From Rhodococcus globerulus NBRC 14531 (GTDB taxonomy: Bacteria > Actinomycetota > Actinomycetes > Mycobacteriales > Mycobacteriaceae): a stretch of DNA of 64,000 nucleotides. Positions 40,792 to 50,255 of the stretch are shown in pieces. The stretch covers positions 1,302,001-1,366,000 of the forward strand of contig NZ_BCWX01000002.1 in the NCBI RefSeq assembly GCF_001894805.1. Direction: 5' to 3'. The position numbers were made by a program, and so were the translations under genes. Numbering within the stretch: position 1 is the first letter of the stretch; the number at the start of each line of letters is the position of its first letter. The notes beneath the pieces are model-generated. The model did not search any database and was not told where the DNA came from. It was given only the letters and a program-made list of their open reading frames with translations.

Positions 40792-41155
40792 GGAGGGTCC
40801 TTTCGATCAGGTCGAGGCGTTCGACCGCAGTCGCATCGCTTCGCAGAGTGGCTTGCACTTCCAATGCCCCGGCAACAACAAGATCTGCGACCAGGACCCG
40901 AGCCACCCCGATCGGAACCCCGAGGTATGCCCCGATTTCCGCGATCGAGATTCGCTGCCCGCAGAGAGCGACAATCGACGCGCGAATGTCCTCGGGTGCA
41001 AGGCTTTTTGCGATGGCATCCTCTACCGTTGCGACGATCGCTTCGAGCGGAAGGTCGATGGACGGCTTCGTCCTGCCTTCGGTGAGTGCGTACGGTCGAA
41101 CGAGACTCGGTTCAGGATCAACGTGCTCGGAGTGATGATGTGGCATTGAGTTCAC
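40772..41155 (-). CDS. cvnC: Conservon DUF742 protein CvnC
   Basis: A 127-residue DUF742 protein with a predicted winged-helix-like core ([39 protein letters not shown]). It begins with a His-rich PHHHSEH segment and has the [12 protein letters not shown] motif typical of the family. The GTG at 41155 overlaps the cvnB stop (GTGA) and is favoured; an ATG at 41146 is the alternative. It probably links the roadblock protein and the GTPase. Confidence 0.92.
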   Translation of the reverse strand: MNSMPHHHSEHVDPEPSLVRPYALTEGRTKPSIDLPLEAIVATVEDAIAKSLAPEDIRASIVALCGQRISIAEIGAYLGVPIGVARVLVADLVVAGALEVQATLRSDATAVERLDLIERTLRGLRAL

Positions 41156-41568
41156 ATATCCCGACCTGATCTGGGAGCGATGTCCATGGTTGTTCCGACG
41201 CGATCGACCAGGGTTGCCATTTCGTAACCGATCTGACCGATGTCGCATCCCGCAACGGCAAGTGCAGCGAGGTAGGCCCCGCTACCGACGCCCATGAGGA
41301 GGAGGTACCCGTTCTCCATCTCGACCACCGATTGCAGAACGGCACCGCCGTCGAACAACCGTGATGCACCGGCGGAGAGGCTGGCGAGTCCCGAAGTCAC
41401 AGCGGCCAATTGATCAGCTCGATCGAGCGGAAGGTGGGTGCTCGCAGCACTCAACAATCCGTCAGCCGAGACGATGATCGCGTGGCTCACTCCCGGCACG
41501 TCTCGGGCGAAACCCGACACCAACCAGTCGAGTGCGCGAGGAGTTTCTGGGGCTCCGACAGTACTCAC
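41152..41568 (-). CDS. cvnB: Conservon roadblock/LC7 protein CvnB
   Basis: A 138-residue roadblock/LC7-domain protein ([31 protein letters not shown], then [18 protein letters not shown]). Such proteins act on small GTPases as part of the complex. The GTG at 41568 overlaps the cvnA stop (GTGA), and its own stop overlaps cvnC, so the four genes are tightly coupled. Confidence 0.93.
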   Translation of the reverse strand: MSTVGAPETPRALDWLVSGFARDVPGVSHAIIVSADGLLSAASTHLPLDRADQLAAVTSGLASLSAGASRLFDGGAVLQSVVEMENGYLLLMGVGSGAYLAALAVAGCDIGQIGYEMATLVDRVGTTMDIAPRSGRDM

Positions 41569-44387
41569 TGTTCTCCTTCGTCTTCCTGCACATGCGTGGT
41601 CGAGTGCAGGGATGTGGTGTTCTCACTGTTAGCGTGCCGCCGTCCGCGGCTGACGCCGGATTGGTAGTCGCTCCATCCCCGTCTGATGTACTCCGGCTCG
41701 GTGCTCTTACGGTGGGATCCGGAACGGAAAGTGGCAGTAGTGGTTCCAACCGTTCCGGGAACCAACCGCGCACCGCGGTCCCTCATCGGGAGACCCGAAT
41801 CGGAGATCCTGGTGACGGGCATGTCCGTTGACGCGCGGGCAGCAACCCAACCCTCGTCTGCTTCGGTTGTCCAGATGATTCCGCTTGCGGCACTGGAGTT
41901 GTCGTCTGTGGGATCGACCAGCCACTCGGACACCATCCGGGCAAAGATCGGGGATGCAATCGGTGGAGTCTCGGAGGTAGCGTCGGGAGCATCCGCGCCG
42001 AATACACCCACACGCGGCGGTGTCGAATCGCGCGGGCGGGAGGAGAAGAACGCCGCCGTGTTGGTCGGATTGGGGGCGCCGAACAGGTGCCTCGGCGCAG
42101 GTTCTCGGGCGGCGGACACGCTGGTATCCGGTTGAGTGGCAGTAGTTTCCGGGCCGGCTGGCGTTGTAGCTGCCGGTTCGGTGGCGAGGGTGCTACCAAT
42201 GCCGGGTACCCCACTGTTCCCTGGAGTGCGGCGAGGAAGCGTATTCCCCGCGGGAAGCGCACTGGCGTGCGGCTGTGAAACGACTGCAGCGGGAGCGCCT
42301 GAAACAGGTGGCGGCAAGGTGACCGCACTGATGTTTCGAGGTTGACTGTTTCGAGGTTGGCTGTTTCGAGGTTGACTGTTTCGAGGTTGGCGCTGCGGCA
42401 ACCCGCTCGCTGATACTGCCGGTGCATCAGCCGCCGGACTTTCGGGGCGATCGACAGTCACCTGAGAAGCTGTACGGACCGGAGCAACACGCGGCGCCAT
42501 CGGCGTTCGAACCACATTGTCGCGTGGTGCGTCGAGCAGTGCCACCGGCAAGTGAACCATGGCGGTAATGCCACTGTGTTCGGATGTGCTGCCCGACGGG
42601 CGTAGACGCACTGAAATATTGTATCGACGGCTGATACGACTGATGACAAAAAGTCCCATGTGGCGGGCGGTATCTGGGCTCATCTCGCCTCCCGAAGACA
42701 GGCGCCTATTGGCGTCGAGTAGTTCGGCCGACGACATTCCGATACCGAGATCGGCAATCTCCACCAGCACGGAACCGTCGTTCGTGCGTGCGGCGTCGAT
42801 CGTCACCGTTGTTTCGGGCGGCGAGTAGCGCAGAGCATTATCGAGGAGTTCGGTGATGAGGTGCACGACATCTGCACTGGCCTGGCCACTGACAACAGCA
42901 GACAGAATCTGTCCGAGTTCGACACGCAGATAGTCTTCGACTCCGGAAACCGAAGCGCGTAGAGCGTCGGCAAGAGCGATCGGTGCGGTTCGTACGCGTC
43001 GCCCTTCGGTGCCGGACAGGATCAGGAGATTGTCGCTGTTGCGTCGCATTCGGGCGGCAATGTGGTCGAGACGAAAGAGATTCTCGAGGCGATTCGGGTC
43101 GTCTTCGTCTTGTTCAAGTTGCTCGATGAGACCGAGTTGCTGTTCGACGAGGGACTTGTTGCGGCGGGAGAGCGTTTCGAACATGTCGTTGACCTGGCGA
43201 CGGAGTGTTGCCTGCTCGCCGGCCAAAGTGATGGCCTGCCCGTGCATGTCGTCTACAGCGCGTGCGAGTTGCCCGATTTCCTCGTGGGTGTGAACAGGTA
43301 CTCGAGGTACTTCGAGGTCGCTTACCTTCTCGCCGGCGCGGATTCTTTCGATCGCCTCGGGTAGTCCCCGTCGCGCTGCGTGGAGAGCGGCAAATCGCAG
43401 GCGTCGGATGGGTTCGACCAGCGAGCGGCTGATGATCAGCGCGAGAACAAGGGCTGCGAGGACAGCGCCGAGAACGAGCGCGGTGTCTCGAAGGGCGGCG
43501 GATCGGGCCGAGTTGGCTTCGGTGCCCACTGTCGCGGCGAACTTGCTTGATGCCGCGTTGGCCAACGTGTCGTAATGATCACGACTTGTCTGCAGCCCGA
43601 CGTCGATCTGGCTGCTCAGCGGGGACGTCGATACTGTGGCACCGATTTCGTCGACGCGCCCCTGTGCGGACGCGCGAAGTGCGTTCACAGCGGCGACGGT
43701 ATTCAGAGAGCTCTCCGAATCATCGCGCGGGAGCACTACACCGCGCAGCGCCGCGAGTTCTGCGCCCGCAACGCCAACCAAAGCGGTTCGAGCTTGCTGA
43801 TCGAGGCGCCCGGAACCGAACAGAATGCGCTGGTCGGCGAATGCTCGGCGAGCTGACCACAAGGCAGAGAACTCGCCTCCACTCTGACGCATGACCGGCT
43901 GCGGGGAATCGCGCATGATGTCGGCGAATATGGTCCAGATGTCGATGGATGCTTCGTTGACGCGGGTGACCAGTCGAGCGGGTGCGACTGCGCCGGCGGA
44001 AACTTCGTCGATGATCGACTGGCTGTTCTCCAGAGCGCGGGTGACCTGGTCACCGATTTCCCCGTCGGTGTGGAACATTCGACCGGCCGCGGCGAACTCT
44101 GCCATGGCCGCTGTCGTTGCTGCCGTGGCGGTCTCGAGTTCGGTGCCGGAGGAGGACGCGACTGCAAGGTCGTCGAGAGCCTCTTCGAGCCGGAGAGCCG
44201 CAGGGGAAGCAAGCACGCGTTCCGAGGACGACGTCAGTTTTGCAGCAGTGGAAAGCTCGCCCTGGATCCGAAGTGCGCCGAGCAGGATGGCAACGAGCAT
44301 CGGAACTGCAAAGACGGCGACAACCTTCCAACCTAGGCGCCATTCGCCGATCGACCACCACGAGGTTGTGTGTGCATCGTGTTTCAT
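41565..44387 (-). CDS. cvnA: Conservon sensor histidine kinase CvnA (NIT domain)
   Basis: A 940-residue membrane sensor. A first membrane helix lies near residue 22-40 ([18 protein letters not shown]). A long extracytoplasmic nitrate/nitrite-sensing-like (NIT) region follows to about 295, then a second helix near 300-320, a HAMP linker and a dimerisation segment ([18 protein letters not shown]). The HATPase domain has [16 protein letters not shown] and ADLGIGMS. The last 330 residues are low-complexity Pro/Ser/Thr-rich, with a tandem NSQPR repeat. The ATG at 44387 is the best start although GAGG is 12 bases away; a TTG at 44429 is an alternative. It heads the cvnABCD unit. Confidence 0.9.
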   Translation of the reverse strand: MKHDAHTTSWWSIGEWRLGWKVVAVFAVPMLVAILLGALRIQGELSTAAKLTSSSERVLASPAALRLEEALDDLAVASSSGTELETATAATTAAMAEFAAAGRMFHTDGEIGDQVTRALENSQSIIDEVSAGAVAPARLVTRVNEASIDIWTIFADIMRDSPQPVMRQSGGEFSALWSARRAFADQRILFGSGRLDQQARTALVGVAGAELAALRGVVLPRDDSESSLNTVAAVNALRASAQGRVDEIGATVSTSPLSSQIDVGLQTSRDHYDTLANAASSKFAATVGTEANSARSAALRDTALVLGAVLAALVLALIISRSLVEPIRRLRFAALHAARRGLPEAIERIRAGEKVSDLEVPRVPVHTHEEIGQLARAVDDMHGQAITLAGEQATLRRQVNDMFETLSRRNKSLVEQQLGLIEQLEQDEDDPNRLENLFRLDHIAARMRRNSDNLLILSGTEGRRVRTAPIALADALRASVSGVEDYLRVELGQILSAVVSGQASADVVHLITELLDNALRYSPPETTVTIDAARTNDGSVLVEIADLGIGMSSAELLDANRRLSSGGEMSPDTARHMGLFVISRISRRYNISVRLRPSGSTSEHSGITAMVHLPVALLDAPRDNVVRTPMAPRVAPVRTASQVTVDRPESPAADAPAVSASGLPQRQPRNSQPRNSQPRNSQPRNISAVTLPPPVSGAPAAVVSQPHASALPAGNTLPRRTPGNSGVPGIGSTLATEPAATTPAGPETTATQPDTSVSAAREPAPRHLFGAPNPTNTAAFFSSRPRDSTPPRVGVFGADAPDATSETPPIASPIFARMVSEWLVDPTDDNSSAASGIIWTTEADEGWVAARASTDMPVTRISDSGLPMRDRGARLVPGTVGTTTATFRSGSHRKSTEPEYIRRGWSDYQSGVSRGRRHANSENTTSLHSTTHVQEDEGEQ
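42333..42392. repeat. 15-bp tandem repeat in cvnA
   Basis: Four copies of a 15-base unit (GTTTCGAGGTTGACT or its GGCT/GGCG variants) stand in tandem. Copies 1 and 3 are identical and alternate with near-identical copies 2 and 4, giving a 30-base higher-order period. They encode repeated Asn-Ser-Gln-Pro-Arg in the cytoplasmic tail of the sensor. Each unit is in frame, so copy changes keep the reading frame. Confidence 0.92.
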
Positions 44388-44727
44388 GCGGACCAATGCC
44401 TCTTCGCGTCTGCTATTAAAGTCTGTCAACCCCCCGATCAGGGAATCGCCCGAGCTCCTTCGACTACGTGCAATCGAAGGAAAGCGATTGAACGGTAACA
44501 GAATGATCTTTATCGCATTGCGCCGATAGTCCCTATTGTCCAGATTTTTTGTCTGCTATGTAGGTTTTATGTCCATTTTCAAGGCACGACGATAGGGATC
44601 AGCGGGCGACACCGACATTGAGATTGAAATCAACCTCATGTCAGCACCGCCCGACTAAAGATGGATGAGGCCCGAAAAGTCACATCCGAAAATCTGTTCG
44701 GCGAGGCCCTGACCTGAATCCTTCGGT
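44388..44727. other. Non-coding gap upstream of cvnA
   Basis: About 340 bases, more A+T-rich than the flanks, between the cvnA start and the end of the MHYT gene on the same strand. It probably holds the cvnABCD promoter. I recognise no gene, and only a weak, bulged stem near 44713-44731 at the MHYT stop. Confidence 0.5.
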
Positions 44728-45522
44728 TCAGTCTCTCACTGCAAATTCCCGCGCTTCCGATGCCAATTCATCGGCAGCGGAATCCATATGTGCGGTCACA
44801 GGATCCGGAGCGGTCAAGACTGCCACAATCGGAATAGCCAGTGCCAAGAGACCGAGCACGAAGACGGGAAACAGAAACGAGAACACCTCGAGACCCTCGG
44901 GAGTAGTTGCCGACGGATCGTGAACAACTTCTACAGCGGCCATTCCCGTGTAGTGCATGCTGACTACTGCAACGCCCATGATCACGCCGGCGAATAAACG
45001 CAGCACCGTGGATTCCACAATCATCGTGAACCACAACGCAACGGTGCCGGCAACGACGGCAATCAGGAGCGAGAGTGCGACAAAGTACACGTCGTAGTGA
45101 ATCTCGCCCTGAAAGCGCAAGGCGCGCATACCTGTGTAGTGCATGACATTGACCGCGACGCCCATGACGAGGCCACCGGCGAGGAGTCGACTCAACCGGA
45201 ACTCGGTGCCGATGATCACCAATCCGACGAAAACCGCGGTCACGGAAATCAGTGCCGAGACCACTGTCCACATCAGGCTGTATCGAATGGGGCTTCCCGG
45301 CACGGAGAACCCGAGCATCGCGATGAAGTGCATCAACCATATGGCGACACCACCGATCGACAGTGCAGCCATGAACAACCAGCGCATCCGCGATTCGCGG
45401 GTCGTGGCATTCATGGAATGACGCGTGCACGCCAAGCCGATAACCGATCCGGCGACGGAAACAACGAAGGCGAGTGCGAGCAGCCAGATTCCCATCGAGA
45501 AGTGGTGCATTTCATCCGACAT
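44728..45522 (-). CDS. MHYT-domain membrane sensor, stand-alone
   Basis: 264 residues with seven predicted membrane helices. The MHYT motif occurs three times in spaced helices: WLMHFIAM (near 62), NVMHYTGM (near 125) and SMHYTGM (near 188). In the founding family these His/Met residues are proposed to bind copper and sense O2, CO or NO. There is no GGDEF, EAL or kinase output domain; a short acidic cytoplasmic tail ends the protein. It may signal through a separate partner such as the conservon next to it, but that is a guess. The ATG at 45522 is used; no strong ribosome-binding site is visible. Confidence 0.88.
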   Translation of the reverse strand: MSDEMHHFSMGIWLLALAFVVSVAGSVIGLACTRHSMNATTRESRMRWLFMAALSIGGVAIWLMHFIAMLGFSVPGSPIRYSLMWTVVSALISVTAVFVGLVIIGTEFRLSRLLAGGLVMGVAVNVMHYTGMRALRFQGEIHYDVYFVALSLLIAVVAGTVALWFTMIVESTVLRLFAGVIMGVAVVSMHYTGMAAVEVVHDPSATTPEGLEVFSFLFPVFVLGLLALAIPIVAVLTAPDPVTAHMDSAADELASEAREFAVRD

Positions 45523-46460
45523 GCCAGATCCTTAGGATTGTTGTTGACACTTTCAATTGATGCACTCTCTCACAGAGATTTCAGGTGGCAGCAGTACCAC
45601 TACCAGACGAGGCGCAGCGTGCAGGACAATCACGATGTGCTGATTCGATAATCGATTGTCGAAGAAACGAGCAATACCGATGCCGCTTCGTAACGACTTC
45701 TCGCCCACGCGGACAAATTGCGGCGAATTCGCCCGCTACTCGTGGACTCAATGCTCGAATGTTTGAGTGTGATTGGCACCACATTCCGTTGTGGCTATCG
45801 AATTCCAATTTCTGCACGTATATCGAATCGTCCGAAGGCTATTACTCACGCCCAATTCTGCTCAACTGGAACGAAGAGCAACGACCATTTGTGATAACGA
45901 CCGCCGCCGTGATGGTGCGGCTAATTCAAACGACGGAAGAGAATTGGGGATGACCACGATAGAGACTGCGGCCACACGCCCACCACATCTATCGGGCGCT
46001 CGAACATGGCATTGGCCAATTCGATCCCTGCTTCTCAAGCCTTCCATCAAGATCTTGAATTGCGTTCAGCCCCATAGCGATTCGACGCCGATCATTGGTC
46101 TAGTTGGTCACATCCGGCACTGGGTGGCCGTGACTACAGACCGGATGGCCGTTAGACAGCCACCGATCGACCCGGCAACACGTCAAGTCTCGAACAGTGG
46201 GCGATGCAGACTCTCGGCGACCTCCGGATTCGAGTGGCGTTACCGCCTGCTCCACATCGCAAGCCTAGGATTGCGGGTCGAGTCGGATACGCCCAATGGC
46301 GACAAGACCCGTCGCCCGGCCGCGCGACGCGACAACGCACTGCATGCTTGTTGTAAGACCATTCTCGTAGACAAGATGGACGCTCTCAGTTTGCTGCGTT
46401 GAATGACCTGACACACACAGGCACTACAGACGAGGGCGGTATGCGTCCAGGCGATACAGA
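45523..46460. other. Region without convincing genes
   Basis: Almost 1 kb, visibly richer in A+T than its flanks. Plus-strand frames at 45585-45953 and 45773-46402 are open, but their translations are rich in Arg, His, Ser and Cys, lack family signatures and do not show the usual G/C third-position bias. It could be decayed coding sequence, a regulatory region or a small-RNA locus. Nothing specific can be supported. Confidence 0.5.
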
Positions 46461-46497
46461 TTCGCGCCCGTTCCCGATGTTCCGGAACGGGCGCGAA
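46461..46497. terminator. Terminator downstream of hisG
   Basis: A perfect 14-base G+C-rich inverted repeat (46461-46474 and 46484-46497) with a 9-base loop lies 18 bases beyond the hisG stop on the minus strand. It would end the hisE-hisG transcript. Confidence 0.8.
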
Positions 46498-46515
46498 TAC
46501 ACGAGAACTAACTGA

Positions 46516-47367
46516 TCAGAACGCGCGTACCGAACGAATGTTGGACGCAAGAATGGCCCGGGCGCCAAGTTCAGCGAGAGCATCCATTACCTGGTTGTGT
46601 CCCTTGATGGGAACCATGGCGCGCACGGCGACCCATTCCGGATCGGCCAGCGGAGACAGAGTCGGAGATTCCATGCCCGGCGTCATCTTGATTGCTTCGT
46701 CGAGAATGCCGCGCGGGCAGTCGTAGTCGATCATCAGGTTCTGCTGAGCGAACACGATTCCGCGAACCCGCTCGATCAACTGGTTACGGGCCGCGTCGTC
46801 CTGCGGGGCGCCGGTGCGCTCGATCAGGACACCTTCCGAGTCGCACAGAGAATCGCCGAAGGCAACAAGGTTGTGCTGACGAAGCGTGCGGCCGGAACCG
46901 ACCACGTCGGCGATGGCGTCGGCGACACCGAGCTGGATCGAGATCTCCACGGCGCCGTCGAGGCGGATGACGGAAGCGTCGATGCCGCGAGCGGCGAGGT
47001 CACTGCGAACCAGGTTCGGGTACGACGTCGCAATACGGAGGCCGGCAAGATCTTCGACGGTCCAGTCCTTGCCGGCAGGTGCGGCGTAACGGAAGGACGA
47101 GCGACCGAAACCGAGCGCCAAACGCTCCGAAACCGGTGCACCGGAATCTCCGGCGAGGTCACGACCGGTGATGCCCAGATCGAGTTCACCCGATCCGACG
47201 TAGATGGCAATGTCCTTGGGGCGCAGGAAGAAGAACTCGACCTGGTTGGAGGGGTCCAGAACAGTCAGGTCGCGGGAATCGGTGCGACGACGGTAGCCCG
47301 CTTCGCTGAGGATTTCGGCGGCGGACTCGGACAGCGAACCCTTGTTGGGAACTGCGACGCGCAACAT
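46516..47367 (-). CDS. hisG: ATP phosphoribosyltransferase HisG (long form)
   Basis: A 283-residue first enzyme of histidine synthesis (ATP plus PRPP to phosphoribosyl-ATP). It begins [19 protein letters not shown], has the DLGITGRDL segment and the catalytic-core strand [11 protein letters not shown], and carries the C-terminal ACT-like regulatory domain (from about 210) of the long, histidine-inhibited form. The ATG at 47367 has GAAAGGA about 8 bases upstream. It follows hisE on the same strand by 72 bases. Confidence 0.96.
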   Translation of the reverse strand: MLRVAVPNKGSLSESAAEILSEAGYRRRTDSRDLTVLDPSNQVEFFFLRPKDIAIYVGSGELDLGITGRDLAGDSGAPVSERLALGFGRSSFRYAAPAGKDWTVEDLAGLRIATSYPNLVRSDLAARGIDASVIRLDGAVEISIQLGVADAIADVVGSGRTLRQHNLVAFGDSLCDSEGVLIERTGAPQDDAARNQLIERVRGIVFAQQNLMIDYDCPRGILDEAIKMTPGMESPTLSPLADPEWVAVRAMVPIKGHNQVMDALAELGARAILASNIRSVRAF

Positions 47368-47439
47368 CAGTGAACGTCCTTTCGGAAGGTGTGGTCAGAC
47401 GTGGGAAAAGGGAACCGGAATTGTCGGGTCAGATCCTCT

Positions 47440-47703
47440 TCACAGATGTCGGTACACGTCTTCGAGGGTCAGCCCGCGGCCGACCATCAACACCTGAGTC
47501 CAGTACAAGAGCTGAGAAATTTCTTCGGCTAGCTGCTCATCGCTCTGGTACTCCGCAGCGATCCACACTTCACCGGCTTCCTCGATGACCTTTTTGCCCT
47601 GTGCGTGAACACCGGCATCGAGGGCGGCGACGGTGCCGGACCCCTCGGGACGGGTGGCAGCACGCTCGGTCAACTCGGCGAACAAGGATTCGAAGGTCTT
47701 CAC
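47440..47703 (-). CDS. hisE: Phosphoribosyl-ATP pyrophosphatase HisE
   Basis: An 87-residue all-helical pyrophosphohydrolase, the second step of histidine synthesis. The family motifs [16 protein letters not shown] and [19 protein letters not shown] carry the Mg2+-binding acidic residues. It is monofunctional (not fused to HisI) and pairs with hisG as in mycobacteria (Rv2122c-Rv2121c). The GTG at 47703 is the only start that gives the full N-terminus. Confidence 0.96.
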   Translation of the reverse strand: MKTFESLFAELTERAATRPEGSGTVAALDAGVHAQGKKVIEEAGEVWIAAEYQSDEQLAEEISQLLYWTQVLMVGRGLTLEDVYRHL

Positions 47704-47761
47704 AGGTAGCTATTCTTTCACGAGTGCGGAACGGATTTTCACAGGCCTACAGGCTGGCCCG

Positions 47762-48676
47762 TCACAAGCCCTGATCGAGAGCGCGTGTGCTGACGAACCG
47801 GCGAGTGTGGCCGGTGATCGGGTCCGGGTATTCCAGTGCCCGGGCGAGGAGTCGCAACGGTGTGGAGAAGTCACCAGGTACCGCCGGACGGTAGTGCGGG
47901 TAGTAGTTGTCACCGACGATGGGAATGCCCATCGAGTTCAGATGCAGTCGCAGTTGGTGGGTGCGCCCGGTTTTCGGGAACATCCGGTATCGACCGAGCG
48001 TGCTACCAGCAGAATCAGTGAGTAGCTCGACCAACTCGACTCGGGTTTCACTGTTCGGTTCGCCCTCGACTTCGGTGGCGGTCATCTCCCCGTGCACCTT
48101 GTTGATCCGGCTACGGACGATGCGTGGAAACGTCAATTCGGGATCGAATCCCGCGATGGCTTCGTACTCCTTGACGATCTTCTGCTCCGCGAAGAGTTCC
48201 TGATAAGGCCGTCGCAGGTCCGGAGTCACGGTGAACACGATGACACCGGCGGTCATGCGGTCCAGTCGATGTACCGGCGCCAGATCAGGGAGATGAAGGT
48301 CACGACGCAGACGGACGACCGCGCTTTCGACGATGTGCGCGCCGCGCGGGATGGTCGCGAGGAAGTGCGGTTTGTCGATGACCAGGATCTGCTCGTCGCG
48401 GTACAGGATCTCGATCTCGTGCGGGACCGGGATTTCGGGTGGTGGTTCGCGGTAGAAGTAGACGAAGCGGGTGGGCTGATACGGAGTCTCGCTCGAAATG
48501 ATCCGCCCGTGCTCGTCGACAACGTCACCAGCAGCGACGAGGGCGTTCCACAGCTCGTGCTCGCCGGGAAACTCACCGACCAGAAACTCGAGGACGGTAC
48601 GCGCGTCGGATGTCCGGGGCATCCGCAACCGATCCGGCCCGAGCCCGTCTCGGATCGGTAGCGGAGCCTTTGGCAC
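47762..48676 (-). CDS. RluA-type pseudouridine synthase
   Basis: A 304-residue RNA pseudouridine synthase. The catalytic Asp is in VHRLDRMTAGVIVF, preceded by DEQILVIDKPHFLATIP and followed by KTGRTHQLRLHLNSMGIPIVGD, all RluA-family motifs. There is no clear S4 domain; the first 80 residues are a distinct lead-in. The RNA target is unknown. The GTG at 48676, with an AGAGG element directly before it, is chosen because earlier in-frame codons lie inside trhO. It follows trhO by 4 bases. Confidence 0.88.
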   Translation of the reverse strand: MPKAPLPIRDGLGPDRLRMPRTSDARTVLEFLVGEFPGEHELWNALVAAGDVVDEHGRIISSETPYQPTRFVYFYREPPPEIPVPHEIEILYRDEQILVIDKPHFLATIPRGAHIVESAVVRLRRDLHLPDLAPVHRLDRMTAGVIVFTVTPDLRRPYQELFAEQKIVKEYEAIAGFDPELTFPRIVRSRINKVHGEMTATEVEGEPNSETRVELVELLTDSAGSTLGRYRMFPKTGRTHQLRLHLNSMGIPIVGDNYYPHYRPAVPGDFSTPLRLLARALEYPDPITGHTRRFVSTRALDQGL

Positions 48677-48680
48677 GCCT

Positions 48681-49541
48681 CTAGACCTGTTCGAGATCGG
48701 GTGAGCAACTCTCGCACAGCAATTCGAGGGTCCTTCCGTCTCCGTCGATTCTGTTACGGAAGCGCGGCGTCGGCGTTCCACAGTCGACACACACACCGAG
48801 AACCTTTGCCTCGGGCGAGAATTCGATGTTCATCCGCTTGTCGAAGACGTACAACGATCCGTCCCACAGGCCCTTGTCGCCGAACGTCTCGCCGTAACGC
48901 ACGATCCCGCCGTCAAGTTGGTACACCTCACCGAAACCGCGTGAGCGCATCAACGACGACAACACTTCGCAGCGCACTCCCCCAGTGCAATAGGTGACCA
49001 CTGCCTTGTCCTTGAGGTGGTCGTACTTGCCGCTGTCGAGTTCGCTGACAAAATCCCGTGTTGTTGTCACGTCCGGAACAACGGCGTCGCGGAAGCGTCC
49101 GATTTCGGCCTCGAAGGCATTACGGCCGTCGAAGAAGACAACATCGTCACCGCGGTTGTCGACCAGTTCGTGCAGTTCCTTCGGTGCCAGGTGGACGCCG
49201 CCGCCCACCACACCCTTCTCATCGACCGCGAGTTCGTCGGGCGCACCGAACGTCACGATCTCGCTGCGCACCTTGACGGACAAGCGCGGGAAATCGTTGC
49301 CGAGTCCGTCCGACCACTTGATGTCGGCCATGCGGAACGGTTCGTACCCGCGGGTGCCACGCACATACCGCTTGACGTCCTCGATATCGCCGCCCACCGT
49401 CGCGTTGATTCCGTGCTGCGAGATCAGGATTCGGCCGGTCAGATTGTTCGACTCGGCGAGGCTGTGCTGCCACAACCTGATCGCTTCGGGATCGGCCAAC
49501 GGCGTGAACTGGTAGAACAGAACAATTTTCGGAATGGACAC
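48681..49541 (-). CDS. trhO: tRNA uridine(34) hydroxylase TrhO (rhodanese)
   Basis: A 286-residue protein of the YceA/TrhO family. An N-terminal acylphosphatase-like domain ([33 protein letters not shown]) is followed by a rhodanese domain with the active-site Cys in [12 protein letters not shown]-terminal cysteine cluster ([13 protein letters not shown] and LCESCSP) may bind zinc. TrhO makes 5-hydroxyuridine at tRNA position 34 with oxygen. The GTG at 49541 is the natural N-terminus, although no good ribosome-binding site is present. Confidence 0.92.
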   Translation of the reverse strand: MSIPKIVLFYQFTPLADPEAIRLWQHSLAESNNLTGRILISQHGINATVGGDIEDVKRYVRGTRGYEPFRMADIKWSDGLGNDFPRLSVKVRSEIVTFGAPDELAVDEKGVVGGGVHLAPKELHELVDNRGDDVVFFDGRNAFEAEIGRFRDAVVPDVTTTRDFVSELDSGKYDHLKDKAVVTYCTGGVRCEVLSSLMRSRGFGEVYQLDGGIVRYGETFGDKGLWDGSLYVFDKRMNIEFSPEAKVLGVCVDCGTPTPRFRNRIDGDGRTLELLCESCSPDLEQV

Positions 49542-49556
49542 TTTTGCTACACCAGC

Positions 49557-50255
49557 CTAACGTGCCGCACGCGCATGAACGTCGTGGAGATGATGAATCG
49601 ACAAGTCCGTCAACGACTCCCGGAAGATACGTCCCGGCCCCGCCGGAACATCGACTTCACAGGGAACAACAAGCACGCCGCAGCCCGCAGCGGTGGCCGC
49701 AGCCGTGCCTGTCGGCGAATCCTCGATCGCCAGACATTGTGACGGTTCCAAACCGAGAAGCGCAGCACCCCTCAGATACGGATCCGCGGCAGGCTTGCCG
49801 TTGGCTACCTCGTCGCCGCAGACGCTGTGGTCGAAGAACTCTCGTCCGAGCATCCCGAGTGCGCGATCGACCAGTACCCGCTCGGTATTGGTGACCAGAG
49901 CCGAGAGAAGTCCCCCGTCGCGAACAATCGCCAGTGCATCCTGCGCGCCGGGACGCCAGGTCACACCGTCCTCGAACAGATCGCCGACGCGGGCGTACAT
50001 CCAGTCCTTGGCCTCGGCGACTGCCTCCGGGTGCTGCTCGAGCCCCAGCGAATCGAACACCGTTGCCAGGGCAAACGGGCTCGACGCGCCGATGACGGCA
50101 ACGCGCGTCGCCTCCGTCATCGGCCCGCCCAGGCGTAGCGACAGCTCACGCAGCGCAACGTCCCACAACTTCTCCGAATCGAGCAAGGTGCCGTCCATGT
50201 CCCACAGGACACCACCCAGCGTCGTCTCGGATACCTCGGTCAACAACTCAGACAT
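49557..50255 (-). CDS. HAD-superfamily hydrolase
   Basis: A 232-residue phosphatase-type HAD protein. Motif I is LWDMDGTLLDSE (nucleophile Asp near residue 19), motif II is ALVTNTE, motif III includes the Lys of NGKPAADPYL, and motif IV is AIEDSPTG. A helical cap sits between I and II, as in the beta-phosphoglucomutase/YniC group. The substrate is unknown. Its ATG lies 8 bases inside the 3' end of metH, so it is translated from the metH message. Confidence 0.9.
   Translation of the reverse strand: MSELLTEVSETTLGGVLWDMDGTLLDSEKLWDVALRELSLRLGGPMTEATRVAVIGASSPFALATVFDSLGLEQHPEAVAEAKDWMYARVGDLFEDGVTWRPGAQDALAIVRDGGLLSALVTNTERVLVDRALGMLGREFFDHSVCGDEVANGKPAADPYLRGAALLGLEPSQCLAIEDSPTGTAAATAAGCGVLVVPCEVDVPAGPGRIFRESLTDLSIHHLHDVHARAAR

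Noticed and set aside
42333..42392. Short direct repeats considered as a CRISPR array
   Set aside because: The units are contiguous 15-mers without spacers and lie in frame inside cvnA.
44713..44731. Stem-loop at the end of the MHYT gene
   Set aside because: The stem needs a bulge and is short; it is too weak to call a terminator.
45773..46402. Candidate 209-residue plus-strand gene
   Set aside because: No family similarity, unusual amino-acid composition and weak third-position G/C bias.
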